A stretch of DNA of 24,584 nt, taken from the NCBI RefSeq assembly GCF_001039355.2, contig NW_019775602.1, forward strand, positions 839,077 through 863,660, written 5' to 3'. The notes beneath the pieces are model-generated. The model saw nothing but the letters and a program-made list of their open reading frames with translations, had not been told where the DNA came from and did no database searches. The stretch's first letter is position 1. Each line of letters begins with the position of its first letter. A program made the position numbers and the translations under genes. Origin of the DNA: Lingula anatina. Taxonomy: Eukaryota > Brachiopoda > Lingulata > Lingulida > Lingulidae. Shown here one piece after another: positions 10,131 to 19,112 of the stretch.

Positions 10131-11059
10131 ACTAACTGAAAAGATTCATTGGACTGAGGTGCAGCTTGTGTTGGAAAATCAGTGTGATTGTTTTCTGTTT
10201 CAGAATCAATGCAGCTAGTTCTTTATGAAAATTTCATTTCTTACATAGTCCTTTGTGTTATATGTATACAATTGATGGTCATTCTGTAATTGTCCCTTGG
10301 GTAAGCTAAATTCAGAACGATCTTGCCTAATTAAGTTTCAAGAGGCCATTAAATGAGATTACATAAAACACACGTTGAGTTTTCCATAGGTTTAGCTCTC
10401 TGCAAGATACAGTAACTCTTTGTAAAAGCCTAAATTAACATTGTCACATAATTAGGAATCGGTGATAATTATATGCAGGTAAATGTTATTTAATATTGTT
10501 ATTTATTATTATTATTATTTAATATTGCAAATAAGTTACAAAAGAAAAAAATATTTTGTGTAATGCCAACATTAATGCTGTAGATGAATAACAGTGCCTT
10601 ATTATCCTCAAACTCAGTGGGGTTATTTATATCATGTTAATACAGCTAGATTAAAAGTTTGAATGGCAGCTTTACTGGAATATTTTTTGTTATGTTTTCT
10701 TTTTTGATTTTTTTAAACACATTTCAAAGTGTGACTTCTTACTCACATCCACCTGAAGCTCTGTACATTTTCTGTATTTCCACACAAGCAGTTGTATTGG
10801 TGTTTATGTCTTTAAACATTATGTAATATTATTTTATATACTGTCATCATGTTTCACATATTGGGATTTTCATTATGTGAATTTGAACTCTCATGGTCTT
10901 TAAACTCTAATTTTATTGACCATATTACATGTACCTTTTGTGCACAATTAAAATTCAGTGTTGATTGACTGTGCTGTTATTCCACAATTATTTATTGCAT
11001 TAAAATTTACAAAATGGCCTATTTTCTGCATCTTTATTATCTGCTTTTTGACTGCATTT

Positions 11060-11235
11060 CCACAGATTTAGATCAATCCATCTGGATCGACCTAACTCCT
11101 TGAGGGTTCACACTAAATTGCTATCAGCCGAGCGTGCACGGAAGTTATTTACCCCCGTTCAGCTTTTAGTAGGCGGGCCAGACATTTAAGCCGGCTAAGC
11201 TGACAGTAATCTAGTGAGACTCCTGAGTCATTTAC
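11060..11235. mobile_element. Inverted-repeat MITE, family A, copy 2
   Basis: GATCAATCCATCTGGATCGA, then CACTAAATTGCTATCAGC, lead into a middle that includes AGTAGGCGGGCCAGAC, followed by AAGCCGGCTAAGCTGACAG and AATCTAGTGAGACTCC. This matches the arms and centre of copy 1 (CACTAAATTGCTATCAG is the reverse complement of its right arm). The copy is diverged and non-coding. Ends are approximate. Confidence 0.65.
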
Positions 11236-11421
11236 CATAATTGATTCCACTATTTCTAAATGATATACAATCATTTTTAGTTCAAAACACATCTATTAGA
11301 AGTCTATGCCCTTTTTTTTAAATTGTAAATATACACCCTCAGATAAAACTAACACTTAGTCTGATAACTTCATTTTTAATATTTATTCACTTAATCCTCT
11401 CTCCATAGAACACCCTAACTT

Positions 11422-11634
11422 TTTATTGTCATGGCCATATTGTCAAGGTACCCCAGATAGGTACATGTACTGGTACAGGTATGTCATGTCATTTATTGTC
11501 ATGGTCATATTGTCAAGGTACCCCAGATAGGTACATTTACTGGTACAGGCATGTCATGTCATTTATTGTCATGGCCATATTGTCAAGGTACCCCAGATAG
11601 GTACATGTACTGATACAGGCATGTCATGTCATTT
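11422..11634. repeat. 70-bp tandem repeat, three units
   Basis: The unit TTTATTGTCATGGCCATATT followed by GTCAAGGTACCCCAGATAGG, TACATGTACTGGTACAGG and ATGTCATGTCA starts at 11422, 11492 and 11562. The copies differ by only a few bases. The array ends beside family A copy 3. Confidence 0.96.
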
Positions 11635-11639
11635 AGAAA

Positions 11640-12260
11640 AGTGATGTGGCCCTAGGGACCATTCCCAGACCCTATTATACTAACTGTGGATTGATCTATC
11701 TCCAAAGGGGATTCTCACTAATGCCCCTATTTCACACAGACCACGAATCCCATGAATCGCCAGGAATTGACAAATTTCAGGATTCGTGGTTGAATCGTAA
11801 TCAGTTCATGATTGATCAAGAATTGCAAGAACTGACTACGAATATATACGAATCTGTTAAGAACTTCACGAACTGATTACGATTCAACCACGAATTTCAG
11901 GATTCCTGGTTGAATCGTAATCAGTTCATGATTGATCAAGAATTGCAAGAATTGACTACGAATATATATGAATCTGTTAATAACTTCACGAACTGATTAC
12001 GATTTAACCACAAATCCTGAAATTTGTCAATTCCTGGCGATTTGTGGGATTCGTGGTCTGTGTGAAATAGGGGCATAAATTGCAATCAACTTAAGCAGCT
12101 ACGCCTACTGAACCTGTTAGGAGGTAATTATCGTTTAGCAGCTTCAGTAGACATCTAAGCCGCTGAAAACAATTGAGCGAGAAACCCAATGGAGATGGAT
12201 CGATCATGTTAGATCAATCTAGGTATGAGAACCCAGTCTTAATACTTGCTATGGCTAAAG
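11640..12260. mobile_element. Inverted-repeat MITE, family A, copy 3, split by an insertion
   Basis: The left part (CCTAGGGACCATTCCCAGAC through GATTCTCAC, about 11650-11718) matches the left part of copy 1. It is interrupted at TAA by the 354-bp element at 11722-12075 and resumes after the second TAA as ATTGCAATCAACTTAAGCAG. Removing the insert and one TAA restores CTCACTAAATTGCAATCA, the same word as copy 1. The right arm ends in GAGCGAGAAACCCAATGGAG and GATCGATCATGTTAGATC and is then tandemly duplicated. Confidence 0.82.
11722..12075. mobile_element. Harbinger-like palindromic MITE, 354 bp, TAA target duplication
   Basis: The element starts TGCCCCTATTTCACACAGAC and ends with the exact reverse complement (GTCTGTGTGAAATAGGGGCA). 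It is flanked by TAA at 11719-11721 and 12076-12078. A 3-bp TAA duplication with CCCCT-type termini fits the PIF/Harbinger group. Inside are two 120-bp tandem units (hairpins at 11781-11895 and about 11901-12016), each a hairpin with arms like GGTTGAATCGTAATCAGTTC and its complement, so the whole element is a palindrome of palindromes. The 76-codon plus-strand open frame reaching into it (11646-11876) is chance. It has no transposase and depends on one elsewhere. Confidence 0.85.
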
Positions 12261-12370
12261 ACATCTAAGCCGCTGAAAGCAATTGAGCGAGAAACCCATT
12301 GGAGATGGATCGATCATGTTAGATCAATCTAGGTATGAGAACCCAGTCTTAATATTTGCTATGGCTAAAG
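12151..12370. repeat. 110-bp tandem duplication of MITE right end
   Basis: ACATCTAAGCCGCTGAAAAC begins a 110-bp unit at 12151 that is repeated from 12261 with only a few changes. The unit contains the right arm of family A copy 3 plus about 45 bp of neighbouring DNA (CAGTCTTAATACTTGCTATG). The duplication must postdate the MITE insertion. Confidence 0.95.
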
Positions 12371-13227
12371 GTTGATGTACTAATAGACAGTATTTTCTCC
12401 TATAACGTGAATTAATATTATATGAATCAATATTATATAACCTATTTGAGTTTTATGTAAATATGATGATGGTTTACTCATATTGCCAATGTTAATGAAT
12501 GGTTGTGTTCAGTTGATAGATTAAAATATTAAAAGAGTACAGACACAGTAGTATTGATGGCTGGTTAGAAAACCAAACCAAACCAAAAGATCTGGAACAA
12601 TGAAAAAACAAATTTTACTTCTATTATAGACAGACCATACCTGTTGAGGTGAAAATATCTGATTTTTAAAAAAGAATTTTACAATTCATGTGTCACCTCT
12701 CTTGTCTATAGATGCCATGGAATCTGCTTCATACAGCGTAGAAGATATTTGTTAGACAGGCACTGTATTTGTGTCTATATATATTCTGATCTCTATGGGC
12801 TCATTCTCACAGACACCATAGGTCAACTTAGAGTGATCCAACTCTGTGCTTGGACTCTCGTCAAGTGCAATCAGCTTAATTGAATGACACGCCTCTGTAG
12901 GCATTGAATGGAATACAAAATAACTGCTGATTATGCAAGTATGTTGGAAACAAGAGGAGGAATGTCATTCACTTACGCTGTTTGCACTCAGAAAGAGTCC
13001 CTGCTAATCTTCAATCAGATTTGTTGTTTAGTTGATTTTTCACTTCAGAATTTTTGCACATTTCTTGTGGAAGAAGTGAGCAAGGACCAGAACTTGTGGG
13101 TGGTTACTGAGAGACTGGACGCCATCGGTGATCATCTGTACCTGTTGTCATGGAGATCAGGATGACAGACATACTCCAGACCATATGATACCACAGCTGA
13201 CAGCTGAGGTAAAACTGCTCCCTGTGG
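12371..13227. other. Non-genic; weak open frame at 12908-13165
   Basis: This is mostly AT-rich spacer. Around 12820-12905 there are words like GTGCAATCAGCTTAATTG and CACGCCTCTGTAGG that faintly recall family A. The 85-codon open frame at 12908-13165 has an acceptor-like TTTTTCACTTCAG (ending near 13047) and a donor-like GAGGTAAAA near 13208. However, the frame stops before that donor, so I do not call an exon. It could be a non-coding or untranslated exon. Confidence 0.4.
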
Positions 13228-13230
13228 TTT

Positions 13231-13282
<52 letters not shown>
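13228..13282. repeat. (TTTA)n microsatellite
   Basis: About thirteen TTTA units follow CCTGTGG. They give an artificial run of leucine, phenylalanine, isoleucine and tyrosine in one plus-strand frame. Confidence 0.97.
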
Positions 13283-13283
<1 letters not shown>

Positions 13284-13417
13284 TCAAAACAATTAATGAC
13301 CTATATCAGCAGTACGGGTTCCATCATCTGCTTAGTGAACAATATAAAAAAGCATCATGTTTTGCTTACTAAAATGATTTCTGCAGTTGGGTATTTAATA
13401 TATTCTTTTACAGTGCA

Positions 13418-13585
13418 CAGGGGCGGATCCAGAGCTATTTTGTGACATTCTTCCAAATTAGCTTTGCTGATCCATCCTCCATTTTTGACTGTCTTCCGAC
13501 AGAAGAAATTAGATAACTGTCAATAAAAACTTGAAAATCTGAACATCATCCGGAAGACTCAGAAGACTACCTCAATCCGCCCCTG
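13418..13585. mobile_element. hAT-like MITE, 168 bp, CAGGGGCGGAT ends
   Basis: The element begins CAGGGGCGGATCC and ends ATCCGCCCCTG, so the outer 11 bases are an inverted repeat around the fixed CAGGGGCGGAT word. Inside, TGTCTTCCGACAG and CCGGAAGACTCAGAAGAC give further inverted words. A second, 5'-truncated copy is at 21606-21723 and shares the whole right part. The flanks ACAGTGCA and GTGTAATA do not form a clear 8-bp duplication, so the hAT assignment rests on the termini only. It is non-coding. Confidence 0.75.
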
Positions 13586-13774
13586 GTGTAATAATATCTT
13601 TATTTCAAGACATATTGATCAGTTAAAGCAATGGGTATCTTCTGAAAGAATATTGTGAAATTTTTCCAGATTCATCAACAGAAAAGCAGCCTGGGAGCCC
13701 ACCTTCCTATCATCATGACGGCAAGGACAAATCTGGTTCAGTTCATCAAATACAAGTCTTGACCAGTAGATTAA
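13586..13774. other. Spacer with a short open frame
   Basis: A frame after ATTTTTCCAG (about 13670) stays open for some 40 codons and reads plausibly (KQPGSPPSYHHDGKDKSGS), but it runs into MITE sequence and lacks a donor site. I treat it as unproven. Confidence 0.3.
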
Positions 13775-13905
13775 CTTGGACCCCTCCATACCTAGATTGA
13801 TCTAGCAGGGTTGACCCATTTCCGAGGGAATTCTCACTAAATTTGAGTTCAGATTAAGCAGCTTAAAAGTCTGGCACACCTACTGAACTTTATGTCAATT
13901 GAAAT
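13775..13905. mobile_element. Inverted-repeat MITE, family A, copy 4 (partial)
   Basis: CTAGATTGATCTAGCAGGG, then CCGAGGGAATTCTCACTAAA, AAGCAGCTTAAAAG and GGCACACCTACTGAAC, match the left half of copies 1 and 3. The right arm is not found, so the copy is truncated. Confidence 0.6.
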
Positions 13906-14712
13906 CAAGTGATGTCCAGTGCGTTTAATTCTTAAAAATAAAAGATAATATACATATCTTAAAGTTTGATGTTGTGAAAAACTCGAAAAACTGGATTAGG
14001 AAGAAAACGAAGCCAATGTTCAGATTTATGCATCGGGTATTATTCTCGGAAATGATGAGAAGGAAATAAATCTGCTAATTTCTCTGGTAAAATGATACAT
14101 TTACAGAAAATAAAAAAATGGAGGGCATCCGTAATCCAAGGACATCGAATTTTTTCTGAACTGAAAAATAATGCTTTGCTTGTCTTTATATGTATTTATT
14201 TTATACAGTAGTTACATGTAGCATGCAATAAAGTGACATGGTAGAACGAATATACGGATATGTATGTATGCATATGTTTTTGAGAAATGTGTATGTGAGA
14301 AGTGATTTGTATTGTATTGTACATTGTAATGTTTATTTTCAGTCTAATTAAAGAAAATATACATACAATTTTTAGAGAACGTACGCATCTGATTCTATTT
14401 CGAAATATTTATATACATTTTTAATAATCCTTACATAGAATACTTTGATCATATGTTACTGAACATGTCAAACTACTGTCTCTAAGTGGGTTATTAAACT
14501 CATCGCTGTAAGTAGCAGGCCTAGGGGAACGAGATGTGTAATTTAAATGAATCTGCAGATTGTTACTTTTCATGAAATTTGTATTTGCAACTTATTCGAA
14601 ATGTTTGCACACACTTGTAGAAAAGTGTATGGCTACCAGGGTGGTATTATTGGGAAGTGGGTCGATAGTATATAGAGGCCCATCTCGGCATGCCTATAGC
14701 TTGTATTAAGTG
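13906..14712. other. Non-genic AT-rich spacer
   Basis: I see no open frame with coding character, no RNA gene and no repeat shared with the rest of the window. Confidence 0.55.
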
Positions 14713-14870
14713 CACGCCTCTGTAGTTTAGGGGTACAGTCGTCGCCTGCTTTGCGGATTAGATTCCCGACACATTTGGAAAACATGAGATGAGTTTTGTC
14801 TTGAGAAATGTACTATGCTTTACATCATCTACTTTCCAGGGAAGAAATTTAAAGCTTATGGCAGCTGTGG
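14713..14870 (+). mobile_element. tRNA-derived SINE remnant
   Basis: The head resembles a tRNA. CTGTAGTTTAGGGGTACAGT (14720-14739) is a box A-like D arm, CGCCTGCTTTGCGG (about 14743-14756) an anticodon-arm-like hairpin, and ATTAGATTCCCGAC (about 14757-14770) a box B-like T arm with bases missing between them. The tail ATGAGATGAGTTTTGTCTTG, then a CTTTCCAGGGAAG stretch, resembles the common invertebrate SINE body (gagttttgtcctgagcaag type, from memory). The missing variable-loop bases and lost acceptor pairing rule out a working tRNA gene. The 3' end is approximate. Confidence 0.5.
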
Positions 14871-16155
14871 ACAATGTCTACCAATAAATTACCGAGATCT
14901 CTAACAGTAGGGCCGTTCAATGGATTTTATTTTGGTAATTTCCTGAAAGTCCAGCTTAGGGTGTTCTATGTTTATCTTGTTCTTTTCTAATTAGTGAAAT
15001 AAGATAAAAATTAATTCAGCCAATAAAAGTATTGAAATATAAATATCGGAAATTGTTTTCATTTGAGATATAAAACTAAATAAAGAACTGAATATTATAA
15101 TGTTTATAAGCTAAAAGTGCTTAAAAGTGGAATTAATATTACATACTTAGACAAAAACTACTTAAAAACATTTACTGCCCTTGAAATCAGCATTCTAATA
15201 TTGCTTGATGAGAAATAAAAAAGAGAAATTTGCTGAATGGGTGGGATCCCTATAATTCATTTTGTTGTTTTCTCCATTCTGTCTTTCATGATACCATCTA
15301 GTTGGAGGAGTTCTCTCCCAATTTTTTTACTGGCGATGTTAATAACATTGAAATGTTTTTTTTTTCTGCCGTTCCTCCACTGTAGGCCTGAAACACCAGG
15401 TGCTCAAATGCTTTCAATAATACATGTGTAAAAGTTAATTAAATCAGGATCATTGTCTTTAAAAGTTGCAAGTAACCAAAAAAGCACCGTCTTTGTCAAA
15501 AGTAAATTTACTTTTCATGTGAATTCCCAGGAGTTCGAACTATATACCAGTATCTATTGTATTTAAGCACGAACATATTGGAATATAAAGACAAAAGTGA
15601 AGTTGTCAGTAATAGCAGCATGGTAGGGTATGTGAGTATTAGTGTTTACGTACGTATTTGACTATAGTTAAATGTATTGTTTATTTTTTAAGTTTAATAA
15701 AAAAAATTTAGAAAAAGAATTTACTTTAAAAATTATAATTCAGAAGTCAGATATTGGTGTATTGGAATACAGTAATTATTAAAGTGCTTCATTTATTGTG
15801 AATAAAAGTCAAGTGCTGGCTTCTTGCCTGACGCCCCAAATGCCTTTGAATAAGAATCGCTGTTATTATTATGTTTTTTCAAACTTTTTAACTAAAGGAG
15901 TCCCATTCGTTATACGTATTTTTGTTTCCTGTTAAAGCCACTTTATTTCCCCCGAGATGCGTGAAATGTTCATATCATTTATAATGATCTGTGAAGACCC
16001 CCCTTCCCGTGACTCGTGAATGTGCCTTTTTATTCTTTCCCCTTTGTGAAACGAAGTATTATACTCGGTGATTCGTGATTATCAGGATTTTCGATTTGCA
16101 TTATCAGTGAGATATGATTTAAGTTTTCTTTACTGTGATTTGTAAATTAATGATT

Positions 16156-16156
<1 letters not shown>
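14871..16156. other. Non-genic AT-rich spacer
   Basis: Only short chance open frames occur here, such as the hydrophobic 64-codon one at 15237-15431. I recognise no gene, RNA or repeat. Confidence 0.55.
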
Positions 16157-16187
<31 letters not shown>

Positions 16188-16206
16188 TATTATTATTATT
16201 ATTATA
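16157..16206. repeat. (AAT)n/(ATT)n palindromic tail of the LINE
   Basis: About ten AAT units switch directly into about six ATT units. LINEs of this type usually end in short tandem repeats, and the position just after the LINE's 3' hairpin fits that. The switch of strand makes a perfect AT hairpin. Confidence 0.85.
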
Positions 16207-16433
16207 ATACATTTCTTAAAACCGCGCTACACTTGAATCTCAGCGCAGTTAACACTTTCGTATAAAAATTAAAACTACAAAGATTTATTAAAAACTAACA
16301 TAGAAGTATTAGAAACTAAGAGATAAAAGTTAACCAAAATATTCCTAAAAAAAAAAGGTGTTTTGATTCTTTTTTAAAACAGTAACATTTGTTACGTTAG
16401 TAAAATTAGAGCATAAAATTGGTGCAGCAATCT

Positions 16434-16984
16434 CAGGCCTACCCAACTACCAGACTCGGCACCTAAGGATCCTGAATTAACCGGTATATCGGACCACACT
16501 ACCCGTTTTCAAGGTGTGTGTCAGATCGCATTTCGGAGTATCAGCCAGAACACCGACAGGATGAGCCCTGGCATGCTCGGCTGTCACTTTGATTGGATAG
16601 TAAACGATTGTCGTAAAATCGCTATATGATTTTAAAACCGGGCGCATAAATTTGAAAGCCACCTAGATGAACCTAAGACTGCCACATTAATCTAATACAA
16701 TGCAAAAAAGCCCTATCAAAAGTGGTTAAAACATTCAAACCGAATGTCGTAAAGTTCCCATATACCCCCATAGAGACAATAAAATAGAGTACTCTAAAGT
16801 AAGAGTACAGTTTCAGGTTGTTCAGCCGAGCGTGGATGAGCCCGCAGTCGTGCTACAAAATTTATTCTGGGGTATGATACTCCGAAATGCGATCTGACAC
16901 ACACCTTGAAAACGGGTAGCGTGGTCCGATATACCGGTTAATTCAGGATCCTTAGGTGCCGAGTCTGGTAGTTGGGTAGGCCTG
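16434..16984. mobile_element. 551-bp DNA element with 110-bp TIRs and AATCT duplication
   Basis: The left arm 16434-16543 starts CAGGCCTACCCAACTACCAG and is matched almost perfectly by the reverse complement of 16875-16984. AATCT flanks both sides (16429-16433 and 16985-16989). The element interrupts a LINE that can be read on either side, which independently confirms the insertion. Inside the long arms a weaker symmetry continues (GGCATGCTCGGCTGTCAC against TTCAGCCGAGCGTGG). The 61-codon minus-strand open frame at 16477-16662 lies mainly in the left arm and I do not recognise it. A 5-bp duplication with CAGGCC ends fits no superfamily I can name with confidence. A 7-bp reading (AATCTCA) is possible if the right end is asymmetric. 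Confidence 0.85.
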
Positions 16985-17600
16985 AATCTCAAAACTCTAT
17001 ATGTTTTTAGAGTCTTTTTGGTATCGCTTCACTTGAGTTGAAATCGACCACTGGAATGAAGAGTTCTAAGAGGAGTTAAAAGTTCTGTCATATTGTTAAT
17101 ATAAAATGGACAGTCGCCCTTTAAAATGTTAAAAGTCAAGAGTAAAATCTTATTAACTATTCTTTGAGAGGCTGGTAACCAATGAAGATAGCGGAGAACT
17201 GGTGAAATGTGGTCGGATTTCTGAGTTTTACGAAGGAGATGAGCTGCTGAATTCTGAAAAGACAGAAGTTTTTTTCCATTTGACAGTTAGGTATTACGAA
17301 CAAGAGGCTGTTGCAGTAATCGAGTCTAGAGGTCACAAATGCATGGATGAGTAGCACTGTTTGCTTGCTGTCAATAAGGTGAAGAATCATAGAAATTCGT
17401 TGCAGACTAAAATATGATGATTTACATACTTTGTTAATGTGTGATGTCATGTCACATTTGTTGTTGAAAATTACACCCAGGTTTCTAACTTCTGTGCTTG
17501 GAGTCTCCAATACATAGTAAAATCTGTCCCTCAGCAAGGTGGGACTACAGAGCTATACTGGCGCAGAGCAGACTAGCATTTTTGGGGATTTTTTTGGATT

Positions 17601-18184
17601 TCCTTTGCTCTCAATCTTCTAAACACCTAAATTGAACAGTCTCCAACCACAAGTGTAGCTTGGATTTATTTTAATAATAAAAAATCTGCCTGCTGATATA
17701 GAAATGTAAGACCGAGACTTTAAAACTTAAGCACGGAGCACCCAAAACTGAAAAAATATCTGTTTATGGCACATGTCTATACTCTTTATTTACTTATCAA
17801 TGACGTCCGGAGGTTAGCGCGGTAAACAAATACGCTGCTTCAATTATAAGTAACGACACTGACTATATTTCTGAATTTAAAGTAAAACAAGAAAAGCTGA
17901 AAAAAATGGAGTAAACATTTGAGTTTTTCTATAAACATCGCAAAATATACCCAATGCCCAGCAAATGCCAAAATTGTATAAGGCTTTATTTTTAATTTCC
18001 TGATTATATTTCAATATGAATAAACTTTAGTTATTTTCGTGTAAAGCTCACTTTTGGAAGAAAAGAAGGATAATTCTTCAAACTGTCTTAATTGATGTAA
18101 AAGTCTAAGTCACCTCTGCAATCATTACCAATTCATAAATAACCCTCTCATGTGGAAAGTGGGTGTGACGCTTATTTCCTTTTA
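17601..18184. other. Non-genic spacer
   Basis: AT-rich sequence with no recognised feature. The LINE may extend slightly into its left edge on the minus strand, but the reading fades beyond about 17600. Confidence 0.5.
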
Positions 18185-18331
18185 TAGCCAAAATCGAACT
18201 CTCCAAGTGGAGCGACTCATCGTGGCATATTTAACCTCGGCCTCGGGCTGATCACTTGGCATGTCGAATTCCACGAGAATTTCAGGGGTGAGGTTCTTTG
18301 TGATCGTGTACTCAACCAACTCCACACAGTC
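18185..18331 (-). pseudogene. Candidate host coding fragment, unidentified
   Basis: This is a GC-rich island in AT-rich surroundings. One minus-strand frame is open for 49 codons between TGA and TAA and has the texture of real protein: CVELVEYTITKNLTPEILVE, then FDMPSDQPEAEVKYATMSRS, then TWRVRFW. Third codon positions favour G and C, unlike the neighbourhood. Upstream of the TGA the same frame continues as CHEFRTPLW to an AG after a weak pyrimidine tract (near 18373), so a CGA-to-TGA mutation could have broken a longer exon. Two other frames are also partly open, which weakens the case. I cannot name the family. It may be an exon, a processed-gene remnant or chance. Confidence 0.3.
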
Positions 18332-18821
18332 TCACCACAGCGGTGTGCGGAACTCATGGCACACTAACGAAGGGAATTGATGTAATTTAAAATCTGGTAG
18401 AACTAAATTATATAAAACATATTTTTGGAAACAAGCAAACAAGTAAACAAAAATTAATAAACAAAAACATAAATAAATATATCAATAATACATGTAAATA
18501 TATAAATAAAAAGAATGAAAGAAAGATAAGAAAATAAAAAATGAAAAGAAAAATACTGCAAATGGGGTGAAAATTATTTCCTACCTGCAATTTCACAAAA
18601 GTCAATCATTATAAACAGAATGTGACTAAAATATGATGAACACATTAAGTCCTTAGTTTCTTGTATATTGTGTACTTTTAATGACTCAACTAGCTAACGC
18701 CCGAATAGTTCTTTTACCTCCTCTCGCCTATATTTTAATTTACTTATTTAAAAAAATCTTTTGGACAGTCCGCTCTCCACCGCTTATTCATTGTTCGACA
18801 GCTATACTTGATCACCAGTAT
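18332..18821. other. Non-genic spacer with A-rich stretch
   Basis: Positions about 18420-18560 are A-rich on the plus strand with AAACA and AAATA words. The 65-codon minus-strand open frame there (18408-18605) is almost all Phe, Leu, Ile and Tyr from T-rich DNA and is not a credible protein. Confidence 0.55.
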
Positions 18822-19112
18822 GATGATTGACGTTTGTTTATATAGTTGCCAATCAAGCCATCCACTTTTAATAGCTTTGATTGGCACCTCTCAATCACAG
18901 GAAGTAAAAGCTCCTTTGCAGGATGATTGTGCTCGAGGTTTGTTTAATTATCCGTCAATCAAGCTGTCAAATTTGACAGCTTTGATTGACACCTATCAAT
19001 CACAGGCGATACGCGGTCTTTGGCGGTATGGATGTGATTGACGTATGTTTACTTTATCGACAACCAAACTGTCAAATTTGACAGCTTTGATTGGCATCTA
19101 TCAATCACGAGA
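18822..19112. repeat. Three-unit tandem array of palindromes, about 105-bp period
   Basis: Palindrome centres start at 18850, 18956 and 19061. The clearest is TCAATCAAGCTGTCAAATTT followed by GACAGCTTTGATTGAC. Each unit also has an upstream GATTGACG-like word and a downstream (C/T)ATCAATCAC-like word, so TGATTG or CAATCA appears about four times per unit. The palindrome is the best conserved part, while the linkers differ. It has no open frame of interest. Confidence 0.85.

Larger units (their letters stand above)
9300..11020. repeat. Degenerate repeat modules B and R, several copies
   Basis: Module B (TTTCAAGGTGTGACTTTGAA, then CCATGGGCTTGAAGACCTTT) is at 9641-9700, with weaker copies near 10720 and 10870. 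A companion word close to TGCTGTTAAGCATTATGTAATATTGCAT occurs near 9430, 9745 and 10810. A piece of repeat R (CAAACTTACAGGAAAG and AAACAAGTCTGATTGG) is at about 9530-9600. The order R then B matches that at 5421-6590, so R and B are probably parts of one composite old repeat. No gene is visible. Confidence 0.6.
16157..17600 (-). mobile_element. CR1/L2-like LINE, 5'-truncated and broken 3' end
   Basis: Reading the minus strand from about 17600: a stretch with MLVCSAP and a stop, then the frame at 17537-17157 with VRNLGVIFNNKCDMTSHINK, LIHAF and VTSRLDYCNSLL, the usual signature near the C-terminus of reverse transcriptases in CR1/L2/Jockey-type LINEs. The frame then shifts to 17178-17032 (LPASQRIVNKILLLTF, then LRTLHSSGRFQLK), passes a stop and reads TKKTLKTYRVLRF to 16985. 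There a 551-bp element intervenes. The LINE resumes at 16431 as IAAPILCSNFTNVTNVTVLK, followed by an untranslated tail with GCGCTGAGATTC and GTAGCGCGG and an (ATT)n end, as expected for this clade. At least two frame changes and several stops show it is dead. Confidence 0.85.

Noticed and set aside
12908-13208. Possible exon with acceptor near 13047 and donor near 13208
   Set aside because: The protein frame stops before the donor, and the other frames have several stops.
14713-14775. Functional tRNA gene
   Set aside because: The variable region and part of the T arm are missing and the ends do not pair as an acceptor stem. A SINE head explains it better.
18408-18605. 65-codon minus-strand frame that looks like a membrane protein
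   Set aside because: The hydrophobicity comes from a T-rich strand of low-complexity DNA.
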